Source of the DNA: Chryseobacterium sp. SSA4.19
GTDB lineage: Bacteria > Bacteroidota > Bacteroidia > Flavobacteriales > Weeksellaceae
DNA length: 64,000 nt
NCBI RefSeq assembly: GCF_022601875.1
Contig: NZ_JAKVIP010000009.1
Coordinates: 1-64,000 of the forward strand
Reading direction: 5' to 3'
Made by a program: the position numbers and the translations under genes. The notes under the pieces are model-generated. The model saw nothing but the letters and a program-made list of their open reading frames with translations. It did not search any database and was not told the DNA's origin. Below are positions 41,605 to 50,212 of the stretch, piece after piece. The stretch's first letter is position 1. Each line of letters begins with the position of its first letter.

Positions 41605-42651
41605 GTGGGACAAAATACGAGCATTTTAGATCTTCATCCCGGTCTGGTTTGGGGATTTGCGATAACGGTGGTTATCATGTTACTCCTTGACTTGGGAGTT
41701 TTCAACAAAAAAAGTCACGAAGTTTCTTCCAAAGAAGCTACCATCTGGTCAATTGTCTGGATCTCGCTGTCAATGGTGTTTTCAGGAGTCGTTTACTGGG
41801 TGTATAATTCAGATTTGGGTCCGGGAAGTCATGCATTGGCGGTAGAGAAATTCACTCAGTACCAGGCGGCTTACTGGATTGAGAAAGCACTCTCGGTGGA
41901 TAATCTCTTTGTATTTATCCTGGTTTTCGGATTCTTTAAAGTTCCGAAATACCTTCACCATAAAGTTTTGTTCTGGGGAATCATCGGAGCACTGATTTTC
42001 AGGGCGGTATTTATTTTTGCAGGAGTCGGTTTAATCAATCTAACCTATCTTCCTGAAATGAATATTTTCGGACATCCTGTCAAGATTAATATTGTAATGG
42101 CTTTATTTGGTCTCTTTCTTGTCTATGCGGGAATAAAGTCCTGGGGAGGTGGTGACGATGATGATGATGAAGACTACAGCAATACGGCAGGCGCAAGATT
42201 AATCAAGAGGTTCTGGAAAGTTTCCGATAATTACGTAGGAGATAAATTCTTTACGGTTCAGAACGGAATCAAAATGGCAACACCGCTTTTGGTAGTAGTG
42301 GCAGTTATTGAATTTACCGATGTACTTTTTGCGGTAGATTCCATTCCGGCGATTTTTGCAATCTCCAATGATCCGTTTATCCTGTACACCTCTAATATCT
42401 TTGCGATTTTAGGATTAAGATCCCTGTACTTCCTGCTGGCGAACTTTATTCATATGTTCAGCAAGCTTCCTTACGGTTTGGCGGTGATCTTAACATTCAT
42501 CGGTGTAAAAATGCTGATCGCTCCCTGGATTCATATTCCGTCACCGGTTTCATTAGGAATTGTAGGCGGGGTTTTGGTGATCTCCGTTATTTTATCAGTG
42601 ATGTTCCCGGATAAAAATAAGGATGAAGATCAGGAAAAACCTGAAGATTAA
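41605..42651 (+). CDS. terC: TerC-family integral membrane protein
   Basis: 348 residues from a GTG start. About eight or nine membrane helices are seen. The TerC acidic motif occurs as 'EKALSVDNLFVFILVFGFF' (about residues 92-110) and again as 'IEFTDVLFAVDSIPAIFA'. A cytosolic acidic loop ('GGGDDDDDEDYSN') lies between the halves. TerC is the membrane anchor of the Ter complex and has been linked to metal-ion export. Last gene of the cluster, followed by a strong terminator. Confidence 0.93.
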   Translation: MGQNTSILDLHPGLVWGFAITVVIMLLLDLGVFNKKSHEVSSKEATIWSIVWISLSMVFSGVVYWVYNSDLGPGSHALAVEKFTQYQAAYWIEKALSVDNLFVFILVFGFFKVPKYLHHKVLFWGIIGALIFRAVFIFAGVGLINLTYLPEMNIFGHPVKINIVMALFGLFLVYAGIKSWGGGDDDDDEDYSNTAGARLIKRFWKVSDNYVGDKFFTVQNGIKMATPLLVVVAVIEFTDVLFAVDSIPAIFAISNDPFILYTSNIFAILGLRSLYFLLANFIHMFSKLPYGLAVILTFIGVKMLIAPWIHIPSPVSLGIVGGVLVISVILSVMFPDKNKDEDQEKPED

Positions 42652-42655
42652 ATAT

Positions 42656-42687
42656 AAAAAGGCTTTACATATTGTAAGGCCTTTTTT
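42656..42687 (+). terminator. Terminator of terC
   Basis: AAAAAGGCTTTACA (42656-42669) pairs with TGTAAGGCCTTTTT (42673-42686) around a 3-base loop with one G:T pair, followed by T. Also usable on the minus strand for the catalase-like gene. Confidence 0.85.
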
Positions 42688-42737
42688 ATGTGCGTTTGAA
42701 ATTAACATCGACTAAGCTCGGCAGAATCTACTGTTTA

Positions 42738-43736
42738 TTATTGGTATTTCAGCAGCTTATTAATCTTAGTCCGGGTCTGCATTGATACTTTATAGGCTTG
42801 ATTCCTTAGTCTCTGGATCTTTCCGACGGGCTGAAAGAGAGGTTTGCTTTCAAAAGGATTAAACGATAACATTTCATTTTCACAGGCTTTTGGATCCAAA
42901 AGGCTATTCTTGTCAATTTTTACTTCACCGATTTTTACATAAGGCGATTTTTTCCATTCTACGTTCAGCTGATTGACCGGCTGGTGGTCTAAATCGTAGC
43001 AGATCTGCACCAAAACATCCGCTTTAAAATCATAAGCTGCTAAATACCCTTCGAGAGCATCTTTTACTTTTATTTTTTTTCCGAAATTCCGGTCTACGGA
43101 CTGAGGTTTTAGTTTAATCTTTATCATGCAGTCACCTAAACGGTATACACCGACAGAATGAAAGTCAAAGGACAGGAAAAAATCATTTCTTTTGTTCCAG
43201 AGCGTAATGATATGTTTTAAAAATGAAGCGGTAAAAGTAGACGGAATTACTTTTAAAATCTGTAGCAACAGAGAAAAAGAGCTCCATTTTTTAACAAAAA
43301 ACCGGTTGACGGAAGTAAATAATTTCAAGAAGGTACTTACCGAATTAATAGGGAATAAAGGAAAATTCACCAAAGGATAATTGGCGATAAGGTCTCCATT
43401 TTCATCTTTTATTTTAACAGCAAATCCATAAGCCGGAATATCTTTCTTGCCTCTGGTAATTTTAAGATGGGCATTGGAAAAACGTACTGTCAGATCATAA
43501 GCGGGCTGATCAAAAAATGGTTTAAGTTCTTCGGGAATATTCTGTGCAATTAAAAGCTTACCCGTTGCCACAGCATATGTTTTAGCATGGGCATTCCGCG
43601 TAGCGTAATTGACATCGCTGGTCGTTGATGACTGTTCTACAAAATCTGAAATGCTTTTCTTATTGATTTCAAGAAGTTTCTCTTCATCTGCAGTCAGGCT
43701 ATCGTATTTCTTATGATATTTAAGTGGAATTGGCAT
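42738..43736 (-). CDS. Catalase-fold family protein
   Basis: 332 residues. The heme-catalase-like core is seen in 'HAKTYAVATGKLLIAQ' (distal His near residue 50), 'YDLTVRFSNAHLKI', 'PAYGFAVKIKDENGD' and the C-terminal 'PVGKIQRLRNQAYKVS' with the Arg...Tyr heme-ligand pattern. It is shorter than true catalases and belongs to the catalase-related proteins of uncertain activity. No signal peptide. Convergent with terC. Confidence 0.75.
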   Translation of the reverse strand: MPIPLKYHKKYDSLTADEEKLLEINKKSISDFVEQSSTTSDVNYATRNAHAKTYAVATGKLLIAQNIPEELKPFFDQPAYDLTVRFSNAHLKITRGKKDIPAYGFAVKIKDENGDLIANYPLVNFPLFPINSVSTFLKLFTSVNRFFVKKWSSFSLLLQILKVIPSTFTASFLKHIITLWNKRNDFFLSFDFHSVGVYRLGDCMIKIKLKPQSVDRNFGKKIKVKDALEGYLAAYDFKADVLVQICYDLDHQPVNQLNVEWKKSPYVKIGEVKIDKNSLLDPKACENEMLSFNPFESKPLFQPVGKIQRLRNQAYKVSMQTRTKINKLLKYQ

Positions 43737-43940
43737 TTAGTTTTTAAGTCCAATTATAACGCCAAGTTCCCGTAACCGTGTTAATACAGCATTAATAATA
43801 TTTGAATTTTTATCAGCTGGACATTCTAAATGATATATTGGAGGTGTAATGCTTTGGCAAAGAGTGTTTTATGAAAGTAGGAAAAATGCCGGATTGAAAA
43901 ACTTTCATTCTCTGCATTTATACTTCCCGCTTCAAAATCC

Positions 43941-43948
43941 TATCTTTG
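43941..43948 (+). promoter_or_regulatory. -7 element of the FKBP gene
   Basis: TATCTTTG matches TAnnTTTG, 16 bp before the ATG. Confidence 0.5.
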
Positions 43949-43964
43949 TAAAAAAATATCAATT

Positions 43965-44399
43965 ATGGGCGTAGCAGATATGTTATTTAAACGTAAAAAA
44001 GAGCAGGCCGAAAAAAACCTGCAGGACGGTAAAGAATACATGGAAGAATATGGCAAAAGAGAAAGCGTGGTTCAGTTACCAAGCGGATTGCAGTATGAGA
44101 TCATTACAGAAGGCAACGGCGAAAAGCCTGGCCCCAGGTCTACGGTAAAATGCCATTATCATGGAACGACCATTGCCGGGAAAATCTTTGACAGCTCCGT
44201 AAAAAGAGGAACTCCGGCTTCTTTCCCTTTAAATAAAGTCATTAAGGGATGGACAGAAGCACTTCAGCTGATGTCTGTAGGAAGCAAGTGGAGATTGATC
44301 ATTCCTCCGCATCTTGCGTATGGAGATCAGCAGATCAGCAAAGAAATAGGACCTAACAGTACACTGGTTTTTGAAGTGGAACTGCTGGATATTAAATAA
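43965..44399 (+). CDS. FKBP-type peptidyl-prolyl isomerase
   Basis: 144 residues. A short charged N-terminal helix precedes one FKBP domain (about 40-144): 'LPSGLQYEIITEGNG', 'VKCHYHGTTIAGKIFDSSVK', 'FPLNKVIKGWTEALQLM', 'RLIIPPHLAYGD' and 'LVFEVELLDI'. The active-site aromatic and Asp residues are in place. No signal peptide, so it is cytosolic, where it would aid protein folding. Confidence 0.93.
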   Translation: MGVADMLFKRKKEQAEKNLQDGKEYMEEYGKRESVVQLPSGLQYEIITEGNGEKPGPRSTVKCHYHGTTIAGKIFDSSVKRGTPASFPLNKVIKGWTEALQLMSVGSKWRLIIPPHLAYGDQQISKEIGPNSTLVFEVELLDIK

Positions 44400-44421
44400 T
44401 CTGATTCTTAACATAGCATAG

Positions 44422-44452
44422 AAATTACCTGTTTTTCGGGTAATTTTTTTTT
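44422..44452 (+). terminator. Terminator of the FKBP gene
   Basis: AAATTACC pairs with GGTAATTT across a T-rich loop and is followed by a long T-run. Confidence 0.75.
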
Positions 44453-44521
44453 ATTATATTGGTATTGTTTTCCAGTACGTTCTGAGCCATCAATAGACCA
44501 ATATGTACTAAATATAACGGA

Positions 44522-45472
44522 ATGAAAAAAATATTTTACATTTTTGCTTTTGCAGCATTGTTGTCTTCCTGTGTTTCCAGAAAAAATCAGGCGATTAAAG
44601 AAAATATATCCACCTTAAAAGACAGTTACTGTAAAGCACCGTTTAAATATAATTACGGGAATAAATTTCCTTCTTATAATTCAGATTCAATTATTGCAGC
44701 CAATAAAGAATTAAAAGGTAATTTTTCTGATCAGAGTATTCTGATTTTAAATGCCCTTGATAACTTGGATGAAGTGCAAGAGATCATGCAGCTTAAAAAA
44801 GATACATCTTTAGGCTCCCAGGTAAAAATCTTACAACTGAAAAGTAAAATTAACAGTAAAATCACCATTGCTTTAACAGAATTGGATGCGGTTGCGGCAG
44901 AATTCGACTGTGAGGGAGAACGCGTAGCACAGATTGGGAATTATGTTGATAATCTTAATACTTCCCGGAATAATAAGCTTGTTTTATATTCCGTTGTGGT
45001 AGGAGCGGCAGCATCAATAGCCGGCGGTATCGTGAAAAATGATGCATGGGACAGAGCGATCAGTATCGGAGGTGGTGCCCTGGGGGCAGGATTCGGTTTA
45101 GCTACCCTGAATCCGAAGGGGAAAAAAGTAGAGTTCATCCATCACAGAAACCTGTTGCGGGATATCTGGAACGAAAAACTACAGTCACCAAATTTTCCGC
45201 CTTTTATCTGGTATATGTATACCGAAAAAAGATTTTCCAATAAAGAGGAACATTCGCTGATCCGCAGCATGAAAGAAAGATGGCTCCATTACCAGTTTGA
45301 TGATGATCAGGAAGCGGCAGACCGGTCGGTTATTTTCAGCGACGGCGGATATTACCGATCAGATGATCTGCATAACAGGGAGGCCATGCTGAACCAGATG
45401 CAGTCGGCAACAAGGACGATTAATCAGAATATTAATTACCTGCTGTTGGATCTGGATAAACTGGTTTTATAG
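44522..45472 (+). CDS. Lipoprotein, unknown function (316 aa)
   Basis: A lipobox signal ('MKKIFYIFAFAALLSSCVSR', lipidated Cys17) marks it as a lipoprotein. A second hydrophobic, glycine-rich stretch near 155-190 ('YSVVVGAAASIAGGIVKNDA') may insert in a membrane. The C-terminal third is charged with Trp and Tyr. No family is recognised. Confidence 0.7.
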   Translation: MKKIFYIFAFAALLSSCVSRKNQAIKENISTLKDSYCKAPFKYNYGNKFPSYNSDSIIAANKELKGNFSDQSILILNALDNLDEVQEIMQLKKDTSLGSQVKILQLKSKINSKITIALTELDAVAAEFDCEGERVAQIGNYVDNLNTSRNNKLVLYSVVVGAAASIAGGIVKNDAWDRAISIGGGALGAGFGLATLNPKGKKVEFIHHRNLLRDIWNEKLQSPNFPPFIWYMYTEKRFSNKEEHSLIRSMKERWLHYQFDDDQEAADRSVIFSDGGYYRSDDLHNREAMLNQMQSATRTINQNINYLLLDLDKLVL

Positions 45473-45574
45473 TATGATGAAAAATTATAAAAGTCTGAAA
45501 TAACTTTTATTTCCTGGCTTTTTTGTAGAATGAAAATATTTTGAATCTGTAAATTGCGTCTGTTATTTTTACCC

Positions 45575-46147
45575 ATGTCAGAATTAAGAAAAATAAGAGA
45601 AGAACAGAATCTAACCCAGGAAGAATTAGCTGGAAAATCAGGACTTTCTGTAAGAACGATTCAACGGATTGAAAGCGGAATATCTCCCAAAGGATATACC
45701 CTGAAAGCATTGGCTTCAGGGCTCGGCATTGCTGAAAAAGATTTATTAACCCCTGACTTTCCTGAAGAAGAACCTGCCGCTCAAGAACCTGTATCTGTAC
45801 AGCAAGAAGCAGAGATGATACATTACAGCATGGTTAAAATAATTAATCTTTCTTCGATTCCCTTCGCCTGGTTTCCGGTGGCTAATTTTATTTTGCCTGT
45901 ATCGATCATGCTGTTCACCAAACAGAAATCTTCAATTGTAAAGCAGATTATTTCTGTCCAGATATTGGCGGCTGTTATGGCAACGGTAATATTTATGATT
46001 GTTGTTTTGATGAAGCTCGGCTCAGGCTCTGTTCTGATCACCATGATTCTTCTGACACTGGCCAACCTGTATATTATTTTGAGAAATGCCTATGAAATTG
46101 ATAAAAGTCAACAGCTGTATTATAATCTGAATTTCAGTGTGATATAA
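45575..46147 (+). CDS. HTH protein with C-terminal membrane helices
   Basis: ATG 45575 is preferred ('MSELRKIREEQNLTQEELAG'); the open frame reaches back to a TTG at 45554. An XRE-type helix-turn-helix occupies about residues 4-58. A Glu/Pro-rich linker and a membrane part with three or four helices follow ('FAWFPVANFILPVSIMLF', 'ILAAVMATVIFMIVVLM', 'VLITMILLTLANLYIIL'), resembling DUF4870-type domains. It is a membrane-tethered regulator by architecture. Confidence 0.8.
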   Translation: MSELRKIREEQNLTQEELAGKSGLSVRTIQRIESGISPKGYTLKALASGLGIAEKDLLTPDFPEEEPAAQEPVSVQQEAEMIHYSMVKIINLSSIPFAWFPVANFILPVSIMLFTKQKSSIVKQIISVQILAAVMATVIFMIVVLMKLGSGSVLITMILLTLANLYIILRNAYEIDKSQQLYYNLNFSVI

Positions 46148-46231
46148 ATATGACAGGTAACTGTCGGGTTTTTGTCGGGCTGTTTTTTTAGCTGAAATCA
46201 AAGAATTCCGAATCTTTGTCAAAAAAATTAA

Positions 46232-47696
46232 ATGACAAAATGTTTTCGCTCCGGCATTCTTATTTTCTTTATGTTCATCGGAAGCCTGCAGGCTCAGATT
46301 GATAAAAACTCACCACTGTTTTTAGAACTTAAAAAGCAGGACAGCATCTTTTTTGAACGCGGGTTCAATCAATGTGATTTGGCCTATCTTGAGAAATCAA
46401 CAGATAATGATCTGAAATTCTATCATGATAAAGGGGGATTCCAGAATAAAAAATTGTTTCTGGAAAGAACAAAGCAGAATATATGCTCCAACCCTGATCA
46501 AAAACCGCTCCGCAAAGTTATTGAAAGCAGCCTGGAAGTTTTTCCCTTGTATGATAACGGGAATTTATACGGCGCAATACAATCGGGAGAACATCGTTTT
46601 TATATTCGTGAAAAAAATAAAGAAGACAAGTTAGGCGGCGAGGCCAAATTCACTACAGTCTGGACAAAAAAGGAGGGAAACTGGATCATGAGTGAGGTTC
46701 TCAGTTATGATCATCATGAACCCGGTAAAGAAAAAATAACGGATAATCTGGAGCAGCTGATGAAAGATAATAAGATCCCGACTTTAGGTTTAGGCGTTAT
46801 TGAAGATGGAAAGCTGACCCAGATCAAAGTATACGGAACGCTGGATGGCGAAAAGCCTGCTCCTTACAACAGCTTGTTTAATGTAGCTTCTTTGACAAAA
46901 CCTGTAACGGCAATAACCGTTTTACGCCTGGTAAGTCTGGGAAAATGGAATCTTGATGAACCGCTTTACCATTACTGGACCGATCCGGATATTGCAAAAG
47001 ATCCAAGGCATAAAAAATTAACTTCCAGATTGGTGTTAAGCCACCAGACAGGTTTCACGAACTGGCGCTGGCAGAATAAAGATAATAAGCTGAATTTTGA
47101 ATTCAATCCGGGAACCCGTTATCAGTATTCAGGGGAAGGTTTTGGATATCTTCGGAAAGCCGTTGAAAACAAATTCCATAAAAGCCTGGAAGAACTGGCA
47201 AAAGAGTTTGTTTTTAAGCCATTGAATATGAATGACACCCATTATATCTGGCAGGAAAAATTTATGGCAAGAACGGTGATCGGTTATGATAATAATGGTA
47301 ATCCTTATGATGTTGTGATAAATAAAACGCCAAATGCAGCCGATGACCTGACAACTACGGTAGAAGATTACAGCAATTTCCTGGTTGCTGTGATGAATAA
47401 TGATGTACTGTCGCCCGCTGTATTTGAAGCGATGAAAACCAGACAGGTTCAATCCAAGAAGAACAAATAATTTCGGACTGGGCTTTGAAATTTATGATCT
47501 CGGCAATAATGAAATTGTCCTTTCCCATGGCGGATCAGATAAAGGAGTGAATACCATTGCTTTCATATTACCAAAAACAAAGCAGGGTTTGGTCATTTTT
47601 ACGAATGTTGATCATGGCTATATGATGTATGAACCGCTGATCAACTATTATTTCGGAGAAGCCGGCAGAAAAATTGTAGAAATAGAAACAAAGTAA
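46232..47696 (+). pseudogene. Serine hydrolase (beta-lactamase class C-like), frameshifted
   Basis: A signal peptide ('MTKCFRSGILIFFMFIGSLQ') is followed by a SnoaL/DUF4440-like domain (about 25-160) and a class-C beta-lactamase-like domain. The nucleophile motif is 'NVASLTKPVTAI' (SxxK), and 'RYQYSGEGFGYL' stands at the YxN position. The frame ends at 47470 after 'MKTRQVQSKKNK'. The rest ('FGLGFEIYDLGNNEIVLSHG', HGG motif, then 'LVIFTNVDHGYMMY') runs in another frame to 47696. Removing one A near 47468 joins them. Periplasmic hydrolase if intact. Confidence 0.85.
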
Positions 47697-47704
47697 TTGC
47701 ACGG

Positions 47705-47739
47705 AATTAATTACAGTTAAATTTTAACTGTAATTAATT
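47705..47739. promoter_or_regulatory. 35-bp palindrome upstream of the Rrf2 gene
   Basis: 17-bp arms (AATTAATTACAGTTAAA and its exact complement) flank a single T. It abuts the -33 TTG (47740-47742) of the Rrf2 promoter, so it is a likely autoregulatory operator. It could also end the upstream transcript. Confidence 0.6.
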
Positions 47740-47769
47740 TTGTTACAATTAAAAAATGATCTATCTTTG
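47740..47769 (+). promoter_or_regulatory. Promoter of the Rrf2 gene
   Basis: TTG (47740-47742), a 19-bp spacer and TATCTTTG (47762-47769) match the Bacteroidota consensus. The ATG is 13 bp downstream. Confidence 0.7.
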
Positions 47770-47781
47770 TCATCTATTACA

Positions 47782-48192
47782 ATGAATAACACAAGATTTG
47801 CGACGGCAGTACATATTATGACTTTATTGGCAGACAGCCCGCAGAACTGGCTTACGTCAGATTGGATCGCCGGAAGCATTAATATCAATCCGGCCATGGT
47901 CCGTAAAGAACTCAGCATTTTGAGGGAAGCAGGTTTGGTCGTGAGCAGGCAGGGCAAAGAAGGCGGAAGCCAATTGGCCAGAAATGCAGAAGACATTTCC
48001 ATTTCCGAAATTTATTCTGCCGTAAAAAACACGGAAGTATTAGGTAAAAAAAATCAGAACCCGAATCCGGTTTGTACCATCGGAAGGGATATCAACAATC
48101 ATTTAAATAACTTATTCGTTGAAACAGACGATTTGGTTTTAAAATTTTTAGGAAATAAATCATTGAAAGAATTCAGTGACCAGTTCAATTAA
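47782..48192 (+). CDS. Rrf2-family transcriptional regulator
   Basis: The start is set at ATG 47782 because the promoter -7 element lies inside the longer open frame (47740). 136 residues with the winged helix of the family ('FATAVHIMTLLADSPQNWLT', 'INPAMVRKELSILREAGLVV', 'GGSQLARNAEDISISEIYSA'). The iron-sulfur cysteine triad of IscR/NsrR is missing; a single Cys ('PVCTIG') remains, as in YwnA-like members. It probably controls itself and the oxidoreductase 56 bp downstream. Confidence 0.88.
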   Translation: MNNTRFATAVHIMTLLADSPQNWLTSDWIAGSININPAMVRKELSILREAGLVVSRQGKEGGSQLARNAEDISISEIYSAVKNTEVLGKKNQNPNPVCTIGRDINNHLNNLFVETDDLVLKFLGNKSLKEFSDQFN

Positions 48193-48248
48193 AATTTTTT
48201 AGACATAAATGTAACAATATATATTACAATTTAATTAAATATAAAAGT

Positions 48249-48899
48249 ATGAAAAAAGTAGCAGTAATTGGGGCAACGGGATTTGTTGGCACCCATGTAG
48301 TGAATGAATTGGTTAACAGAGGATATGCTGTAGAAGCATTAGCAAGGGATATTTCCAAAGTTCAGGAAAATGAAAATGTAACGGCAAAAAGCATTGATAT
48401 TAATAAAGTGGATGAATTGGCAGGAGCTTTAAAAGGAAATGATGCGGTAATCAATACCTTTAATGCAGGCTGGACCAATCCTAACCTTTATAATGATTTT
48501 CTGAACGGTTCTAAGAATATTGAAAAAGCCGTGGAGCAGTCTGGTGTAAAAAGATTCATTACGGTAGGCGGTGCCGGGAGCCTTTTTATCGACGGACAAC
48601 AACTGGTTGATGGTCCTGATTTTCCTGCAGACATCAAACCCGGGGCAACAGCGGCAAGAGATTATCTGAATGTTATCAAAGAAAACACCACATTGGACTG
48701 GACCTTCTTCAGCCCGGCTATTGAAATGCATCCGGGAACAGCTGGCGTAAGAACAGGAAATTACAGAACAGCTCTGGAAAACCCTGTATTTGATGAGAAC
48801 GGAAGAAGTGTGCTTTCTGTAGAAGACGTTGCCGTAGTTCTTGCCGATGAACTGGAACAGAATAACCATATCCGGGAGCGTTTTACAGCTGCTTACTAA
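48249..48899 (+). CDS. NAD(P)-binding Rossmann-fold oxidoreductase
   Basis: 216 residues, NmrA/atypical SDR type. The dinucleotide loop 'VAVIGATGFVGTHVVNEL' lies at about 4-21. 'GNDAVINTFNAGW' and 'KRFITVGGAGSLF' are the following strands. The pairing with an Rrf2 regulator is common in Bacteroidota, where such proteins respond to redox or quinone stress (inference). The upstream gap contains a TGTAA...TTACA half-palindrome. Confidence 0.88.
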   Translation: MKKVAVIGATGFVGTHVVNELVNRGYAVEALARDISKVQENENVTAKSIDINKVDELAGALKGNDAVINTFNAGWTNPNLYNDFLNGSKNIEKAVEQSGVKRFITVGGAGSLFIDGQQLVDGPDFPADIKPGATAARDYLNVIKENTTLDWTFFSPAIEMHPGTAGVRTGNYRTALENPVFDENGRSVLSVEDVAVVLADELEQNNHIRERFTAAY

Positions 48900-48914
48900 C
48901 TTTCTTATTTGCCT

Positions 48915-48953
48915 AAAAATTTCGGCGGCACCTTTGGTGCCGCCGAAATTTTT
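48915..48953. terminator. Bidirectional terminator
   Basis: Perfect 18-bp stem (48915-48932 with 48936-48953), GC-rich core CGGCGGCACC, 3-base loop, A- and T-runs at the two ends. It sits between convergent genes. Confidence 0.9.
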
Positions 48954-48967
48954 ATAGTAATGAACTT

Positions 48968-49984
48968 TTAAAGATTCATAAATAACTTAGGATTCACAGG
49001 TGTATTGTTTTTGTGCACCTCATAATGAAGGTGAGGGCCTGTGGAACGTCCCGAATTTCCTGATTTGGCAATCACCTGACCTACTTTTATCTTATCATTC
49101 ACTTTAGCGACCAATTGAGATAAATGTCCGTATAATGTAGCCAGGCCATTTCCGTGTGATACGATAACACAGTTTCCATAACCGCCTTTCTGTCCTGAAA
49201 AGATAACAGTCCCGGCAGCAGTAGCCACTACATCAGACCCGAATGGAACGGCTATATCCAGTCCCTTATGAAACTGCATCTGATCAGCTTCTGCAGGGGC
49301 ATTGTCTTTTTCTGCAGGTTTCGTTGCGGAAGCCATTGCTTTTGTAGGAGCATTCGTTACCGGAGCGGCAGCCACCGGAGCTGCTTTTGGGGTTACCATT
49401 ACTTTTACCTGTCTTTTCTCACCATAGCTGTCAGTTACTTCAATGATCCTTTCCACAGGTTCAGGTTTCACTTCCGGAACGGCGGCAGCGGTTGCAGGTT
49501 TTGATGTGCTTCCCGTCATAGATTTTACAGAAGCAAAAACGGTCTTGAAAGGAATAGGGTTTTTTCTGATCCCGAAGTTGGATGAAATATATCCTTCGGT
49601 AGGCATTCCTAAAGGGACCTGCATCAGTTTCTTCTGAAGATCATTCAGATACTGGCTGTAGCGGTTAGCCTGTTTAGCCAGGTAAACGGAATTTGAGATG
49701 CTGTCTTTATTTAGAATCGTGAGCTTTTCACTCGGAATGTCTTTTGATTTCAGGAAGGAATTGAGTTCTGTAACAGTTTGATCTACCAAAGTAAGATCTG
49801 TTTTCATTTTTAGGTAATCGACACTGTCTTTTTCTGTGTTGATTTTGACAAGATTCACTTCATAATTTTTGTCATCCTTGTCAGCATACAGTTTGGCTAT
49901 GAACATGCCCTGTGCAAAAACTACTGATAAAAGTCCTCCCAGAAGGATATTCAGATTTCTTTTGCTGCTTAGAAATTTTTTCAT
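48968..49984 (-). CDS. M23-family (LytM) metallopeptidase, membrane-anchored
   Basis: 338 residues. An N-terminal membrane helix ('LNILLGGLLSVVFAQGMFIA') is followed by a helical stalk and an Ala/Pro-rich linker (about 170-225). The C-terminal peptidase_M23 domain (about 235-335) has zinc motifs HxxxD ('FHKGLDIAVPFG') and HxH ('GPHLHYEVHK'). All metal ligands are intact. It likely cleaves peptidoglycan crosslinks or activates amidases in the periplasm. Confidence 0.92.
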   Translation of the reverse strand: MKKFLSSKRNLNILLGGLLSVVFAQGMFIAKLYADKDDKNYEVNLVKINTEKDSVDYLKMKTDLTLVDQTVTELNSFLKSKDIPSEKLTILNKDSISNSVYLAKQANRYSQYLNDLQKKLMQVPLGMPTEGYISSNFGIRKNPIPFKTVFASVKSMTGSTSKPATAAAVPEVKPEPVERIIEVTDSYGEKRQVKVMVTPKAAPVAAAPVTNAPTKAMASATKPAEKDNAPAEADQMQFHKGLDIAVPFGSDVVATAAGTVIFSGQKGGYGNCVIVSHGNGLATLYGHLSQLVAKVNDKIKVGQVIAKSGNSGRSTGPHLHYEVHKNNTPVNPKLFMNL

Positions 49985-50186
49985 TTTTCTATCTCTTAGT
50001 ATAATTACAAAACGGTTTTAAGGGTGCAAATTTAATTAAAAATAAACTTTAGAGCATATTTTTAACAACACTTTAAATATTTCTGTAATTAACGGATAAT
50101 TAAACATTTAATTGTGCTGATATGTTAAGTTTATGCGAAACTGTATTTATCATATACGGAAATAGCTTCTTCCGTCTTTGTTTTAA

Positions 50187-50194
50187 TATATTTG
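50187..50194 (+). promoter_or_regulatory. -7 element of the gpsA promoter
   Basis: TATATTTG fits TAnnTTTG, 19 bp before ATG 50213. Its position rules out translation from the TTG at 50192. Confidence 0.55.
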
Positions 50195-50212
50195 CAGTTC
50201 ACATTTTCTATT

